Notes: generated by a model from the letters alone, not told the origin. A DNA stretch of 64,000 nucleotides from Betaproteobacteria bacterium (GCA_016711875.1 JADJSD010000003.1:310001-374000); one strand, 5' to 3'; shown: positions 50,443 to 59,001, counted from the first letter of the stretch. Made by a program: numbers and translations.

Positions 50443-51838
50443 GCGCGACCTCACGGCCTTCCTGGGCCGCTGCCGGACGCTCGAGACGGGCGCCGCGCCC
50501 TTCGAGGCCCGCGGCCGCCTCACGCGCGTCGCCGGCGTGGTCATGGAGGCCACGGGCCTCAAGCTCCCGGTGGGCGCCACCTGCCGCGTGGGCGAGGACG
50601 GCAACGAGGGCGTCGAGGCCGAAGTGGTCGGCTTCCACGACGATCGCCTCTATCTCATGCCCACCACCAGCATCGAGGGCCTCGCGCCCGGCGCCTGGGT
50701 CTCGGCCATGGAACCCGTGCCCGTGCCGCCCGTCCCGGCCCGGCCCGTGCACCGCCTGCGCCGCACCGAGGATTTCGGCAAGCGCCTGCCCGTGGGCGAC
50801 GCGCTCCTGGGCCGCGTGGTCGACCCGACGGGCCGTCCGCTCGACGGCCTGGGCCCGCTTCGCGCCCCCGATCTCGGGCCGCTGCGCGCGCGCTCCATCA
50901 ACCCCATCGAGCGCCAGACCATCCGCGAGCCGCTCGACGTGGGCATCCGCGCCATCAATGCGATGCTCACCGTGGGCCGCGGGCAGCGCATCGGCCTCAT
51001 GGCGGGCTCGGGCGTGGGCAAGAGCGTGCTCCTGGGCATGATGACGCGCTACACCACGGCCGACGTGACCGTGGTGGGCCTCATCGGCGAGCGCGGCCGC
51101 GAGGTGAAGGAATTCATCGAGGACTCGCTCGGCCCCGAGGGCCTCGCGCGCTCCGTCGTCGTCGCCGCCCCGGCGGACGTGCCGCCGCTCATGCGCGTGC
51201 AGGGCGCGGCCTACGCGACCGCCATCGCCGAGAAGTTCCGCGACCAGGGCCTCAACGTGCTGCTGCTCATGGATTCGCTCACGCGCTTCTGCATGGCGCA
51301 GCGCGAGATCGCCCTCGCCATCGGCGAGCCGCCGGCCACCAAGGGCTATCCGCCTTCCGTCTTCGCGAAGCTGCCCGCGCTGGTCGAGCGCGCCGGCCCG
51401 GGGCGCAACGGTCACGGCTCCATCACCGCCCTCTACACCGTCCTCGCCGAAGGCGACGACCAGCAGGATCCCATCGCCGACAACGCGCGCGCGATCCTCG
51501 ACGGCCACATCGTCCTCACCCGCGCGCTGGCCGAATCGGGCCACTACCCGGCCATCGACATCGAGCAGTCCATCTCGCGCGTGATGCAGAACGTGGTGAA
51601 GCCCGGGCATTTCGAGAACGCGCGGCGCCTGCGCCAGCTCTGGTCGCGCCTGCACCGCAACCGCGACCTCATCAACCTGGGCGCCTACCAGTCCGGCGCC
51701 GACCCGCTGCTCGACCGCGCCATCGTCCTCGAGCCGCAGATCGAGCAGTTCCTGCAGCAGGGCATGCACGAGCGCGCCGGCTTCGGGGAGTCGCTCGGCC
51801 GCCTGGCGCAGCTCGTGACCGCGCCCGAGGGCCCGTGA
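50426..51838 (+). CDS. fliI: FliI: flagellum-specific export ATPase
   Basis: 470 residues from the GTG at 50426 (GGAGA 5 nt upstream), overlapping fliH by 17 bp. Walker A in GLMAGSGVGKSVLLGMM, Walker B in NVLLLMDSLTRFCMAQREI, and GYPPSVFAKLPALVERAG typical of the F1-beta-like export ATPase group. Confidence 0.97.
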   Translation: MTGSTERDLTAFLGRCRTLETGAAPFEARGRLTRVAGVVMEATGLKLPVGATCRVGEDGNEGVEAEVVGFHDDRLYLMPTTSIEGLAPGAWVSAMEPVPVPPVPARPVHRLRRTEDFGKRLPVGDALLGRVVDPTGRPLDGLGPLRAPDLGPLRARSINPIERQTIREPLDVGIRAINAMLTVGRGQRIGLMAGSGVGKSVLLGMMTRYTTADVTVVGLIGERGREVKEFIEDSLGPEGLARSVVVAAPADVPPLMRVQGAAYATAIAEKFRDQGLNVLLLMDSLTRFCMAQREIALAIGEPPATKGYPPSVFAKLPALVERAGPGRNGHGSITALYTVLAEGDDQQDPIADNARAILDGHIVLTRALAESGHYPAIDIEQSISRVMQNVVKPGHFENARRLRQLWSRLHRNRDLINLGAYQSGADPLLDRAIVLEPQIEQFLQQGMHERAGFGESLGRLAQLVTAPEGP

Positions 51839-52287
51839 TGCCGAAACGCTCGCCCCTCGCCCTCGTGATCGAGCTGGCCGTGAAGAGCCGCGACGCGATC
51901 GCCCGCCAGGCCGCCACCGCCGAGAAGCTCGTCATCGACGCCCGCACGCAACTCGACGCCCTGCACCGCTACCACGGCGACTACCTCGCCCGGTCGGCCC
52001 GGCGCCCCGAGCACGACACCGCGACCCTCAGGAACTTCAACGCCTTCATCCAGCGCCTCGAGATGGCCATCGTCCAGCAACGCACGACGATGGAGCATCA
52101 CGAGACGCGCACCGCGGTCCTGAAGGCCGAATACACCCGCGCCGCGATCAAGGTGAAGTCCCTGGAGACCCTCGCCGCCACGCGCCAGGCCGAGGCGCGC
52201 CGCGCCGCCGACCGCGCGGAGCGAAAGCTGGAGGACGAGCACGCGAGCCGCGCCGCCCACCACGCCCGCACGCTGATCGCCCGCTGA
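51838..52287 (+). CDS. fliJ: FliJ: export chaperone-escort / ATPase stalk
   Basis: 149 residues from the ATG at 51838, sharing one base with the fliI stop (TGATG). Entirely helical coiled coil: LALVIELAVKSRDAIARQAA, YLARSARRPEHDTATLRNFN, FIQRLEMAIVQQ, LETLAATRQAEARRAADRAE. Gene order and the coiled coil fit FliJ. Confidence 0.92.
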   Translation: MPKRSPLALVIELAVKSRDAIARQAATAEKLVIDARTQLDALHRYHGDYLARSARRPEHDTATLRNFNAFIQRLEMAIVQQRTTMEHHETRTAVLKAEYTRAAIKVKSLETLAATRQAEARRAADRAERKLEDEHASRAAHHARTLIAR

Positions 52288-52310
52288 CCCCCGACCCCGA
52301 CGAGCCCGCC

Positions 52311-53392
52311 ATGACCGCCACCGCCACTGCAGCCACCTCCGCCCGATCGAACCCGGCCCCGTCTCATCCCGGCATGGCGCGGCGCGCCCCCGCGGGCCAG
52401 TCCTTCGACGAGGCCATGCTCGCCTTGCTGCTGGGCGGCACCGAGTCGCCTGTCTCGACGTGGACGGCCCCGGGCCAGGCCGGACCCGGCGAATCCGCGC
52501 CGGGCGAGGCCACCCCAGTCGACCCGATCGCACTCGACGCTCCGGCCGGGGAAGCGCTCCCGGTCACCGGCGAAGGCGTCGCCACCGCCGAAGCCTTCCC
52601 GCTCGCCGAGCTGGCCGCCCAGTGGCTGGCCCTGCGCGAGCCGGCGGCCCTCGCCGTCCGTGGCGAGAGCGATCTGCCCCAGGAAGCTGGCGAGGAAGCC
52701 GGCGCCCCGGAGCGTACCGCCGGCATCGCCGGCAAGGGCGCGCGCCGGTTGACGGCCGACCCCTTCGCGAACCCGAAGGCCGGTGCCCGGGACGAAGCCC
52801 CTCCGGCCGATGCCGAGCTCGCCCTGCCCCTGCCGGCCGTCGTCGTGGAGAACGCACGCCAGGACACCCGCAAGACCGAATCACTCCTTCCCTCATCGCC
52901 GCCGCCCAGGAGATGCGCACCCCGGCCCGGCCGGAGCCCGTGGCCCCGCCGCCCGCCGACGTGCCGACCCTCGCCGCCGAGCCGGGCACGGCCGCCTTCC
53001 GCGAGGGCTTCGCCGAGCGCGTCACGATCCTCACGCGCGGCGGCCTCACCGAGGCCGAGATCACCCTGCACCCGGCCGACCTGGGCCCGATCGACGTGCG
53101 CATCCGCGTCGAGGACGGCGCCGCGACCTTCCTGTTCGACGCCCCGCTCGCCGAGACGCGCCGGGCCATCGAGGAATCCCTGCCGCGCCTGGCCGAGATG
53201 CTCGAAGGCAGCGGCCTCAGCCTGGGCGAGACGCAGGTGGGCCACCCCGGCCAGGACGGGACCGAGCCGGCCCCCTTCGCCAGGCGCCCCGGCCTGGGCC
53301 GCGAAACGCCGGACGGCGAGGACGAGGCTCCCCCGCCCCCCGTGCGCCGCGTGACGGTCGCCGCCCCGGGCCGGGTCGACCTCTTCGCCTGA
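52311..53392 (+). CDS. fliK: FliK: hook-length ruler (one frame break in this sequence)
   Basis: The first frame (52311 to about 52890) gives a Pro/Ala/Glu-rich ruler region; the conserved C-terminal domain is in the next frame. One base restored near the CCC at 52890-52892 joins them to give about 360 residues ending at 53392. The C-terminal FliK domain is clear: ERVTILTRGGLTEAEITLHP, ADLGPIDVRIRVEDGAATFL, FDAPLAETRRAIEESLPRLA, GLSLGETQV. It measures hook length and triggers the FlhB switch. The exact lost base is uncertain. Confidence 0.88.
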
Positions 53393-53407
53393 CCAATCCC
53401 GAATTGA

Positions 53408-53442
53408 CGCCGGAAACCGCCTCTTTTCCGGGGGTTCCGGCG
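53408..53442. other. Inverted repeat between fliK and fliL
   Basis: CGCCGGAA (53408-53415) pairs with TTCCGGCG (53435-53442), with two more inner pairs after one mismatch. It is 15 bp after fliK. The T-run is in the loop, not after the stem, so it is a poor terminator on the plus strand. The 120-bp gap is the largest in the fliF-R run. Confidence 0.4.
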
Positions 53443-53512
53443 GGGGTCCACTGCGCATAATTCCTCGCATCCCCTCGCGTATCGCACGCGAGACCACCCG
53501 AAGCGAGGAACC

Positions 53513-54028
53513 ATGTCCGCCGCCGCCGCCGTACCCAAAGCCGCCGCCGCACCCGAAGCCGCCGCTCCCCCCGCGAAGAGCAAGAAGAAGCTCATCGTCA
53601 TCGGCGCCATCGCCGCGGTCGTGCTCGCCGGCGGGGGTGCGGGCGCCTTCTTCCTGATGAAGAAGCCGGCCGAGGGCGAGAAGCACGCGGCCGAGGCGCC
53701 CAAGGCGAAGAAGACTCCCGCCTTCATCCCCTTCGACCCGCTGGTGGTGAACCTGCGCGACGACGGCGCCGAGAAGATGATGCAGGTGTCCTTCTCGTTC
53801 GAGGCCGCCGACTCGAAGGCGGGCGATGCCGTGAAATCGCACACGCCCGCCATCCGCAACCGGCTGATCCTGCTGCTCACCTCCAAGACCTCGCAGGACA
53901 TCGCCGGGCGCGAGGGCAAGGAGAAGCTCGCCGCCGAGATCCTGGAGGAAGCCCGCCAGGCCATGGGCGCGACCAAGGAAGCCCCGATCGTCGAGGCCGT
54001 GCACTTCTCGGGCCTCATCGTCCAGTAA
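53513..54028 (+). CDS. fliL: FliL: stator-associated basal-body protein
   Basis: 171 residues. Ala/Pro-rich N-terminus, Lys cluster KSKKK, one membrane helix (LIVIGAIAAVVLAGGGAGAF), and a periplasmic stomatin-like domain (FDPLVVNLRDDGAEKMMQVS, VKSHTPAIRNRLILLLTSKT, GREGKEKLAAEILEEARQAM). Confidence 0.95.
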   Translation: MSAAAAVPKAAAAPEAAAPPAKSKKKLIVIGAIAAVVLAGGGAGAFFLMKKPAEGEKHAAEAPKAKKTPAFIPFDPLVVNLRDDGAEKMMQVSFSFEAADSKAGDAVKSHTPAIRNRLILLLTSKTSQDIAGREGKEKLAAEILEEARQAMGATKEAPIVEAVHFSGLIVQ

Positions 54029-54033
54029 CGACC

Positions 54034-55026
54034 ATGGCCGAACAGTTCCTCTCCCAGGAAGAAGTCGACGCGCTGCTCGAGGGCTCGGAAGGCGAGGAAG
54101 CCCCCGCCGCGCCGGAATCGCCCGACGGCGTCCGCACGTACAACCTGGCGAGCCAGGAGCGGATCGTCCGCGGCCGCATGCCCACGCTCGAGATCGTGAA
54201 CGAGCGCTTCGCGCGCAACCTGCGCATCGGCCTCTTCAACTTCATGCGCAAGAACCCGGAGATCTCCGTCGGCCCCGTGCGCGTGCTCAAGTACAGCGCA
54301 TTCCTTCGCGACATCGCCGTGCCGACGAACATCAACATCGTCTCGATCCGCCCGCTGCACGGATCGGGCGTCTTCATCATGGACCCGATGCTCGTCTTCA
54401 GCGTGGTCGACAGCCTCTTCGGCGGCCAGGGCCGCCACACGCGCATCGAGGGCCGCGACTTCACCGCCACCGAGCAGCGCATCATCCAGCGCATGGTCGA
54501 GGTGGTCTTCGGCGACTACAAGGCCGCGTGGTCGGGCATCTACCCGATCGAGCTCGAGTACCAGCGCGCGGAGATGCACACGCAGTTCGCGAACGTCGCG
54601 CACCCGAGCGAGATCGTCGTCGCCACGACCTTCAAGGTGGAGCTCGGCTCCACCGGCGGCGAGATGCACCTCGCCATCCCGTATTCCACCTTCGAGCCGA
54701 TCCGCGACATCCTGTTCACCAGCCTGCAGGGCAACACCGCCGAGCCCAACCGGCGCTGGGTGGACATGCTCACGCGCCAGGTGCAGGCCGCCGAGGTCGA
54801 GATCGTCGCCGAGCTCGGCCACATCGACGCGACCATCGGCCAGCTGCTCGAGCTTCGCGCCGGCGACTTCATCGAGCTCGACCTGCCCCGCGCGCTCGAG
54901 GCCAAGGTCGATGGCGTGCCCCTTTTCGAATCCCGGTACGGCGTCTCGAACGGACGCTATGCCCTCAAGGTGGGCAAGTTCGTGACCCCCGAAACCGCTT
55001 CCCATGGAGATGACCATGTCCGCTGA
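54034..55026 (+). CDS. fliM: FliM: switch protein
   Basis: 330 residues. The N-terminal CheY-binding peptide LSQEEVDALLEG, the CheC-like middle (PTLEIVNERFARNLRIGLFN, MLVFSVVDSLFGGQGRHTRI) and the C-terminal SpoA domain (HIDATIGQLLELRAGDFIEL). Presence of the N-terminal peptide matches the CheY/CheZ pair encoded here. Overlaps fliN. Confidence 0.97.
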   Translation: MAEQFLSQEEVDALLEGSEGEEAPAAPESPDGVRTYNLASQERIVRGRMPTLEIVNERFARNLRIGLFNFMRKNPEISVGPVRVLKYSAFLRDIAVPTNINIVSIRPLHGSGVFIMDPMLVFSVVDSLFGGQGRHTRIEGRDFTATEQRIIQRMVEVVFGDYKAAWSGIYPIELEYQRAEMHTQFANVAHPSEIVVATTFKVELGSTGGEMHLAIPYSTFEPIRDILFTSLQGNTAEPNRRWVDMLTRQVQAAEVEIVAELGHIDATIGQLLELRAGDFIELDLPRALEAKVDGVPLFESRYGVSNGRYALKVGKFVTPETASHGDDHVR

Positions 55027-55420
55027 ACTCGAAACCGAAGCCGCGTCCGACGACTGGGCCGCCGCCCTCCAGGAGCAAAGCGCCGCCGGCGCGGTGCAGG
55101 CCGCCGCGCAACCCGCCGTCTTCACCCGGCTCACGGGCGACGGCGCGCCGGGAACGCCGCGCGACATCGACCTCGTGCTCGACATCCCGGTGAGCCTCAC
55201 CGTGGAACTCGGCCGCACGAAGATCCCCATCAAGAACATCCTGCAGCTGGCGCAGGGCTCGGTGATCGAGCTCGACGCGATGGCCGGCGAGCCGATGGAC
55301 GTGCTCGTGAACGGCTGCCTCATCGCGCAGGGCGAGGTCGTCGTGGTGAACGAGAAATTCGGCATCCGCCTCACGGACGTCGTGACGCCTTCCGAACGCA
55401 TCCGCCGGGCCACGCGGTGA
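55016..55420 (+). CDS. fliN: FliN: switch protein
   Basis: 134 residues from the ATG at 55016 (GGAG 6 nt upstream; earlier in-frame ATGs at 55004 and 55010). The C-terminal SpoA domain: IDLVLDIPVSLTVELGRTKI, LQLAQGSVIELDAMAGEPMD, VLVNGCLIAQGEVVVVNEKF, GIRLTDVVTPSERI. Overlaps fliM by 11 bp and fliO by 4. Confidence 0.97.
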   Translation: MSAELETEAASDDWAAALQEQSAAGAVQAAAQPAVFTRLTGDGAPGTPRDIDLVLDIPVSLTVELGRTKIPIKNILQLAQGSVIELDAMAGEPMDVLVNGCLIAQGEVVVVNEKFGIRLTDVVTPSERIRRATR

Positions 55421-55806
55421 AGCGCGCCGCCCTCCTCGCGAGCGTCCTGCCCGCCGGTGCCCTCGCCGCCGGCGAGGCCGCGCCGGCCGTGTCGGCCGCC
55501 CCGATGCTGGGCGCGCTCGTGGCCGTCGTGGCGGCCATCTTCGCCGCCGCGTTCCTCTTCAAGCGCTCGGGCCTGCAGCAATCGGGCGCGGGCGCCTCGC
55601 TCCTGAAGCCCGTGGCCACGCTGGCCCTGGGCGCGCGCGAGAAAATCGTCGTGGTGCAGGTCGCCGACCGCTGGCTCGTGCTCGGCGTGACCGCGCAATC
55701 CATCCAGCCGCTCGCGGACCTCGAGGCGAAGGACCTGCCCGCCGCGCCCGCCGCCGCCGCGCCTTTCGCCGGACTCCTCGCCAAGGCTTTGAAGCGCCAT
55801 GACTAA
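55417..55806 (+). CDS. fliO: FliO: export gate assembly factor
   Basis: 129 residues with a GTG start. A single membrane helix (MLGALVAVVAAIFAAAFLFK) and a short cytoplasmic domain (LKPVATLALGAREKIVVVQV, RWLVLGVTAQSIQPL), the FliO layout. Helps FliP assemble. Overlaps fliN by 4 and fliP by 8 bp. Confidence 0.93.
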   Translation: MKRAALLASVLPAGALAAGEAAPAVSAAPMLGALVAVVAAIFAAAFLFKRSGLQQSGAGASLLKPVATLALGAREKIVVVQVADRWLVLGVTAQSIQPLADLEAKDLPAAPAAAAPFAGLLAKALKRHD

Positions 55807-56548
55807 CGCACGACGCATGGCCCTCGCGGCCGGACTCGCCGCCCTGGCGGCCGCCGGCCTCGCCTGCGCCCAGGCGAGCCCTCTCGCCGTGACCAGCTCC
55901 GCCACCGGCGGCACCACGACCTGGTCGGTGCCCGTGCAGACGCTGCTCATCTTCACCGCGCTCTCGTTCCTGCCGGCGGTGCTGCTGCTCATGACGGCCT
56001 TCACGCGCATCGTGATCGTCCTGTCGCTGCTGCGCCACGCCCTGGGCACGCAGACGACTCCGCCCAACCAGGTGATCATCGGGCTCTCGCTCTTCCTCAC
56101 CTTCTTCGTGATGTCCCCGGTGGCCGACAGGATCGCCGAGGATGCGTGGAAGCCCTACAACGAGGGAAAGATCCAGATGGAGGAGGCCCTGAAGCGCGGC
56201 GAGGCCCCGCTCAAGGCCTTCATGCTCAAGCAGGTGCGCGAGAACGACCTCGCCCTCTTCGCGAAGCTCGCCAAGACGCCCGCCGACACCAAGGCCGCCG
56301 ACATGCCCTTCCGGGTGGTGGTGCCCGCCTTCGTGACGAGCGAGCTCAAGACGGCCTTCCAGATCGGCTTCATGGTATTCGTGCCCTTCCTCGTGATCGA
56401 CCTGGTCGTCGCGAGCGTGCTCATGTCGATGGGCATGATGATGGTCTCGCCGGTGCTGGTGTCGCTGCCCTTCAAGCTCATGCTGTTCGTGCTCGCGGAC
56501 GGCTGGAACCTGCTGATCGGTTCGCTCGCCGCCAGCTTCGCCACCTGA
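55799..56548 (+). CDS. fliP: FliP: export gate protein
   Basis: 249 residues with an N-terminal signal sequence (LAAGLAALAAAGLACAQASP). TLLIFTALSFLPAVLLLMTA, IGLSLFLTFFVMSPV and the C-terminal LVIDLVVASVLMSMGMMMVS and PFKLMLFVLADGWNLLIGSL are FliP hallmarks. Forms the core of the export channel with FliQ and FliR. Confidence 0.97.
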   Translation: MTNARRMALAAGLAALAAAGLACAQASPLAVTSSATGGTTTWSVPVQTLLIFTALSFLPAVLLLMTAFTRIVIVLSLLRHALGTQTTPPNQVIIGLSLFLTFFVMSPVADRIAEDAWKPYNEGKIQMEEALKRGEAPLKAFMLKQVRENDLALFAKLAKTPADTKAADMPFRVVVPAFVTSELKTAFQIGFMVFVPFLVIDLVVASVLMSMGMMMVSPVLVSLPFKLMLFVLADGWNLLIGSLAASFAT

Positions 56549-56557
56549 GGACCGGCC

Positions 56558-56827
56558 ATGAACCCGCAAGCCACGATGACGTTCCTGATGCAGGCGATGG
56601 AGCTGATGCTCGTCGTGTCGGCCCCGCTCCTCGTCTCGATCCTCGCCGTGGGCCTCGCCATCAGCGTGCTGCAGGCCGCGACGCAGGTGAACGAGGCGAC
56701 GCTCTCCTTCATCCCGAAGCTGATCGTGGCCGCGCTCGTGCTGATCGGCACGGGGCCGTGGCTGCTCGCCGTGCTGGTCGACTACCTGCAGCGCGTCCTC
56801 ACCTCCATTCCCACCGCGATCGGCTAG
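56558..56827 (+). CDS. fliQ: FliQ: export gate protein
   Basis: 89 residues, two membrane helices. ELMLVVSAPLLVSILAVGLA, VLQAATQVNEATLSFIPKLI and a second hydrophobic helix (AALVLIGTGPWLLAVLVDYL) match FliQ. Confidence 0.97.
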   Translation: MNPQATMTFLMQAMELMLVVSAPLLVSILAVGLAISVLQAATQVNEATLSFIPKLIVAALVLIGTGPWLLAVLVDYLQRVLTSIPTAIG

Positions 56828-56836
56828 AGGCCGGCC

Positions 56837-57601
56837 GTGATCTCCTTCACCACGGCGGAACTCGAGGCGTTCATCGCCACGGTCCTGTGGCCCGCCGTGC
56901 GGGTGCTCGCGCTCTTCGCGACCGCGCCCGTCCTCTCCCACCGCACGATTCCGCGGCCGGCGAAGGTCGGCCTCGCTCTCGCCATCGCATTCGTCCTCGC
57001 GCCCGTCCTGCCCGCGCCGCCGCCGGTGTCCCTCGCCTCCGGCGCCGCCTTCTCGCTCCTCGCGCAGCAGGTCGCCATCGGCGCGACCCTGGGCTTCGCG
57101 GTGCGACTCGCCCTGGCCGCCATCGAGATGGCGGGCGAGGTGATCGGGCTGCAGATGGGCTTGTCGTTCGCCGGCTTCTTCGACCTGTCGAACCCGCAGG
57201 GGGCCAATGCCGCCGGCAGCCTGATGGGCCTCGCCGCGACGCTGCTCTTCCTGGCCATCGACGGGCACCTGCTCGTCATCGGGGCCCTGGCCGAGAGCTT
57301 CACCGCCTTCCCGGTGGGCGAGTTCCCGCGCCAGGTGTTCGCGTCGAACGAATTCACGAAGCTCGGCGGCCAGGTCTTCTCGACGGCCCTCTCGCTCGCG
57401 CTGCCCATGATCACCGTCATGCTCTTCGCGAACCTCGCGCTCGGAGTCATCGCGCGCGCCGCGCCGCAGCTCAACATCTTCTCCTTCGGCTTTCCCTTCT
57501 CCATCCTGCTCGGGCTCGTGGCGCTCTTCTTCACGACGCCCTACCTCGCCGACCCGCTGCAGCGCGCGCTCGCGGCGAGTTTCGCGATCTTCATGCGCTG
57601 A
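56837..57601 (+). CDS. fliR: FliR: export gate protein
   Basis: 254 residues with a GTG start at 56837. About six membrane segments; ATAPVLSHRTIPRPAKVGLA, EMAGEVIGLQMGLSFAGFFD and RAAPQLNIFSFGFPFSILLG are conserved in FliR. Last gene of the fliF-R run; a gene-free repeat island follows. Confidence 0.97.
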   Translation: MISFTTAELEAFIATVLWPAVRVLALFATAPVLSHRTIPRPAKVGLALAIAFVLAPVLPAPPPVSLASGAAFSLLAQQVAIGATLGFAVRLALAAIEMAGEVIGLQMGLSFAGFFDLSNPQGANAAGSLMGLAATLLFLAIDGHLLVIGALAESFTAFPVGEFPRQVFASNEFTKLGGQVFSTALSLALPMITVMLFANLALGVIARAAPQLNIFSFGFPFSILLGLVALFFTTPYLADPLQRALAASFAIFMR

Positions 57602-57630
57602 TCGGGGTAATGCCGGGCGGCAGGAACGGG

Positions 57631-57687
57631 AGGCGGCGGGGACTGAAGGCGGCGGGGACTGAAGGCGGCGGGGACTGGAGGCGGCGG
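57631..57687. repeat. 16-bp tandem repeat, three and a half units
   Basis: AGGCGGCGGGGACTGA at 57631-57646 and 57647-57662, AGGCGGCGGGGACTGG at 57663-57678, then AGGCGGCGG. The last partial unit runs into the left inverted repeat of the element at 57680. Confidence 0.9.
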
Positions 57688-57924
57688 AAAAAGGGATCGA
57701 CGATCGTCCGCCTGGGATCCTGCGCCGCCGCGCTGCGCGCCGCGGTTCCCTCGAATCGAAAATTGGCCCGGCGGCTGCGGAACTCGCGGCCTCTAGCGAT
57801 CGAGCGGAAGACCCACCCGCTCGATCCTTGCACACTCAAACAGTCCTCGCCGAAACCCCGGGCCATTTTCCGATATCTCGGCGCGATCCAAGTTGGACGT
57901 TCGTCGATCCCCTTTCCCGCCGCC
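57680..57924. mobile_element. MITE-like palindromic element, copy B (245 bp)
   Basis: The ends 57680-57709 and 57895-57924 are inverted repeats, 27 of 30 bases identical. The core 57767-57859 matches the opposite strand of copy A (58151-58243) with one mismatch in 93 bp, while flanking parts are more diverged. The core contains a perfect 10-bp stem, GATCGAGCGG (57798-57807) and CCGCTCGATC (57817-57826), with a 9-nt loop. No coding capacity recognised and no target duplication seen. A non-autonomous transposon relic or structured repeat family is the best reading. Confidence 0.6.
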
Positions 57925-58083
57925 GGAACCATCGGGGCTGCGGCGAGCAGAGTCGTGCATGCGCTCCAGGCTCGCGACATCGGAACCACAGTGCTCTGGC
58001 GACCAGCGTCATGCACACACTTACGGTCCCGCATTGGTTGGCACCCATCCGCATCACTCCCAGATGCTCGAAGTTCGCGACAC

Positions 58084-58334
58084 CGTCGCCGGAAGGCGAT
58101 GTCGAGCCATCCGCCAACTTCGGGCCCGCCGAGATGTCGGAAAAATCCCTGGGGTTTCGGCGAGGACTGTTTGAGTGTGCAAGGATCGAGCGGATGGGTC
58201 TTCCGCTCGATCGCTAGAGGCCGCGAGTTCCGCAGCCGCCGGGGATTTTTCCGACTCGAGGGAACCGCGTCGCGTTCAGCGACGCGGCGCTGGCACGCAG
58301 GCGGCGGATGGCTCGACATCGCCTTCCGGCGACG
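58084..58334. mobile_element. MITE-like palindromic element, copy A (251 bp)
   Basis: Ends 58084-58115 and 58303-58334 are perfect 32-bp inverted repeats (CGTCGCCGGAAGGCGATGTC at the left end). It is oriented opposite to copy B. Its core 58151-58243 is near-identical to that of B, but its terminal repeats differ from those of B. No open frame with recognisable function. Confidence 0.65.
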
Positions 58335-58382
58335 ATCCCCGAAATGCAACGACCTGGAATCCCCCGACTGCGCGACGGACTA

Positions 58383-58841
58383 CTACTGGCACTGCGCCTG
58401 GCAGCGCCGCGCGATATCCGCCTGGGTGATCGGACCGCCATCCCACGAACGGGCGTCCGAGGGGATGTAGCAGGTGCAGACGTTGTACGTCGTGCTGGTG
58501 GTCACGCGCGAGACGGTCGAAAACCTGGATGTGGAAGCGTGGGAGGACGGCGTGCCGTAGGCATTGGCCCAGGGGTTCTCGTTCTGCGCGCGCCAGGAGG
58601 TGGGGCCGACGGGCGCCGGGTCGAAGGACGGGCGCTTGAAGGCCGTGCGGTAGTCGGTCAGGAGCGAGGCCACGAGGCGCCACTCCGACAGCTCGCGCTC
58701 CCGGCGCAATTGCTCGGTAAAGAGCGACTGGGAGTGGCCGTAGGTGTAGCCGAAGCTGTCGTATTGCGCGTCGGCGGGAAGGCTCGAGACGAGGCCTGCG
58801 GCGGCGGCGAGAATGGCGAGAAGGGTGCGGGCGGGTTTCAT
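58383..58841 (-). CDS. Secreted protein of unknown function
   Basis: 152 residues from the ATG at 58841, with a clear signal peptide (KPARTLLAILAAAAGLVSSL, cleavage near ADA-QY). The mature part is Tyr/Ser/Thr-rich (DSFGYTYGHSQSLFTEQLRR, STSRFSTVSRVTTSTTYN) and ends with four Cys (CTCYIPSD, RRCQAQCQ), suggesting disulfides in the periplasm or outside. No family recognised. Stands alone next to the repeat island. Confidence 0.7.
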   Translation of the reverse strand: MKPARTLLAILAAAAGLVSSLPADAQYDSFGYTYGHSQSLFTEQLRRERELSEWRLVASLLTDYRTAFKRPSFDPAPVGPTSWRAQNENPWANAYGTPSSHASTSRFSTVSRVTTSTTYNVCTCYIPSDARSWDGGPITQADIARRCQAQCQ

Positions 58842-59001
58842 GGCCGGGAACCTGTGGGGGGCGATCTCGCGCATATCCTAGTCCCGACTCGCGCCGGGCG
58901 CTGTGCGCTGCATCACAACCGGCGATGAAATCGGGGCGCCCCGACCTCGGGCGCCCCGGGGGGCTGTTGCGGCCCCCGTGTCGCGTGGCCCCGAAGGGCC
59001 G

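Larger units (their letters stand above)
57602..58382. other. Gene-free repeat island downstream of fliR
   Basis: 781 bp between fliR and a secreted-protein gene. No frame here has family similarity or a sensible start. The space is filled by a 16-bp tandem array (57631-57687), two oppositely oriented palindromic elements (57680-57924 and 58084-58334) and a 159-bp middle with a further imperfect inverted repeat (GTGCATG near 57955, CATGCAC near 58010). No transposase remnant is visible. Confidence 0.8.

Noticed and set aside
52564..56100. Minus-strand open frame of about 1180 codons antisense to fliK-fliP
   Set aside because: Same effect of high GC on stop-codon frequency. It crosses several gene boundaries and has no recognisable domain.
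57602..58382. CRISPR array in the repeat island
   Set aside because: Repeats are inverted or 16-bp tandem without unique spacers, and no cas gene is present.
58175..58429. Open frame over the copy A core as a short protein gene
   Set aside because: The same residues appear in an antisense frame over copy B simply because the DNA is repeated. There is no ribosome site and no family; the frame does not continue in both copies.
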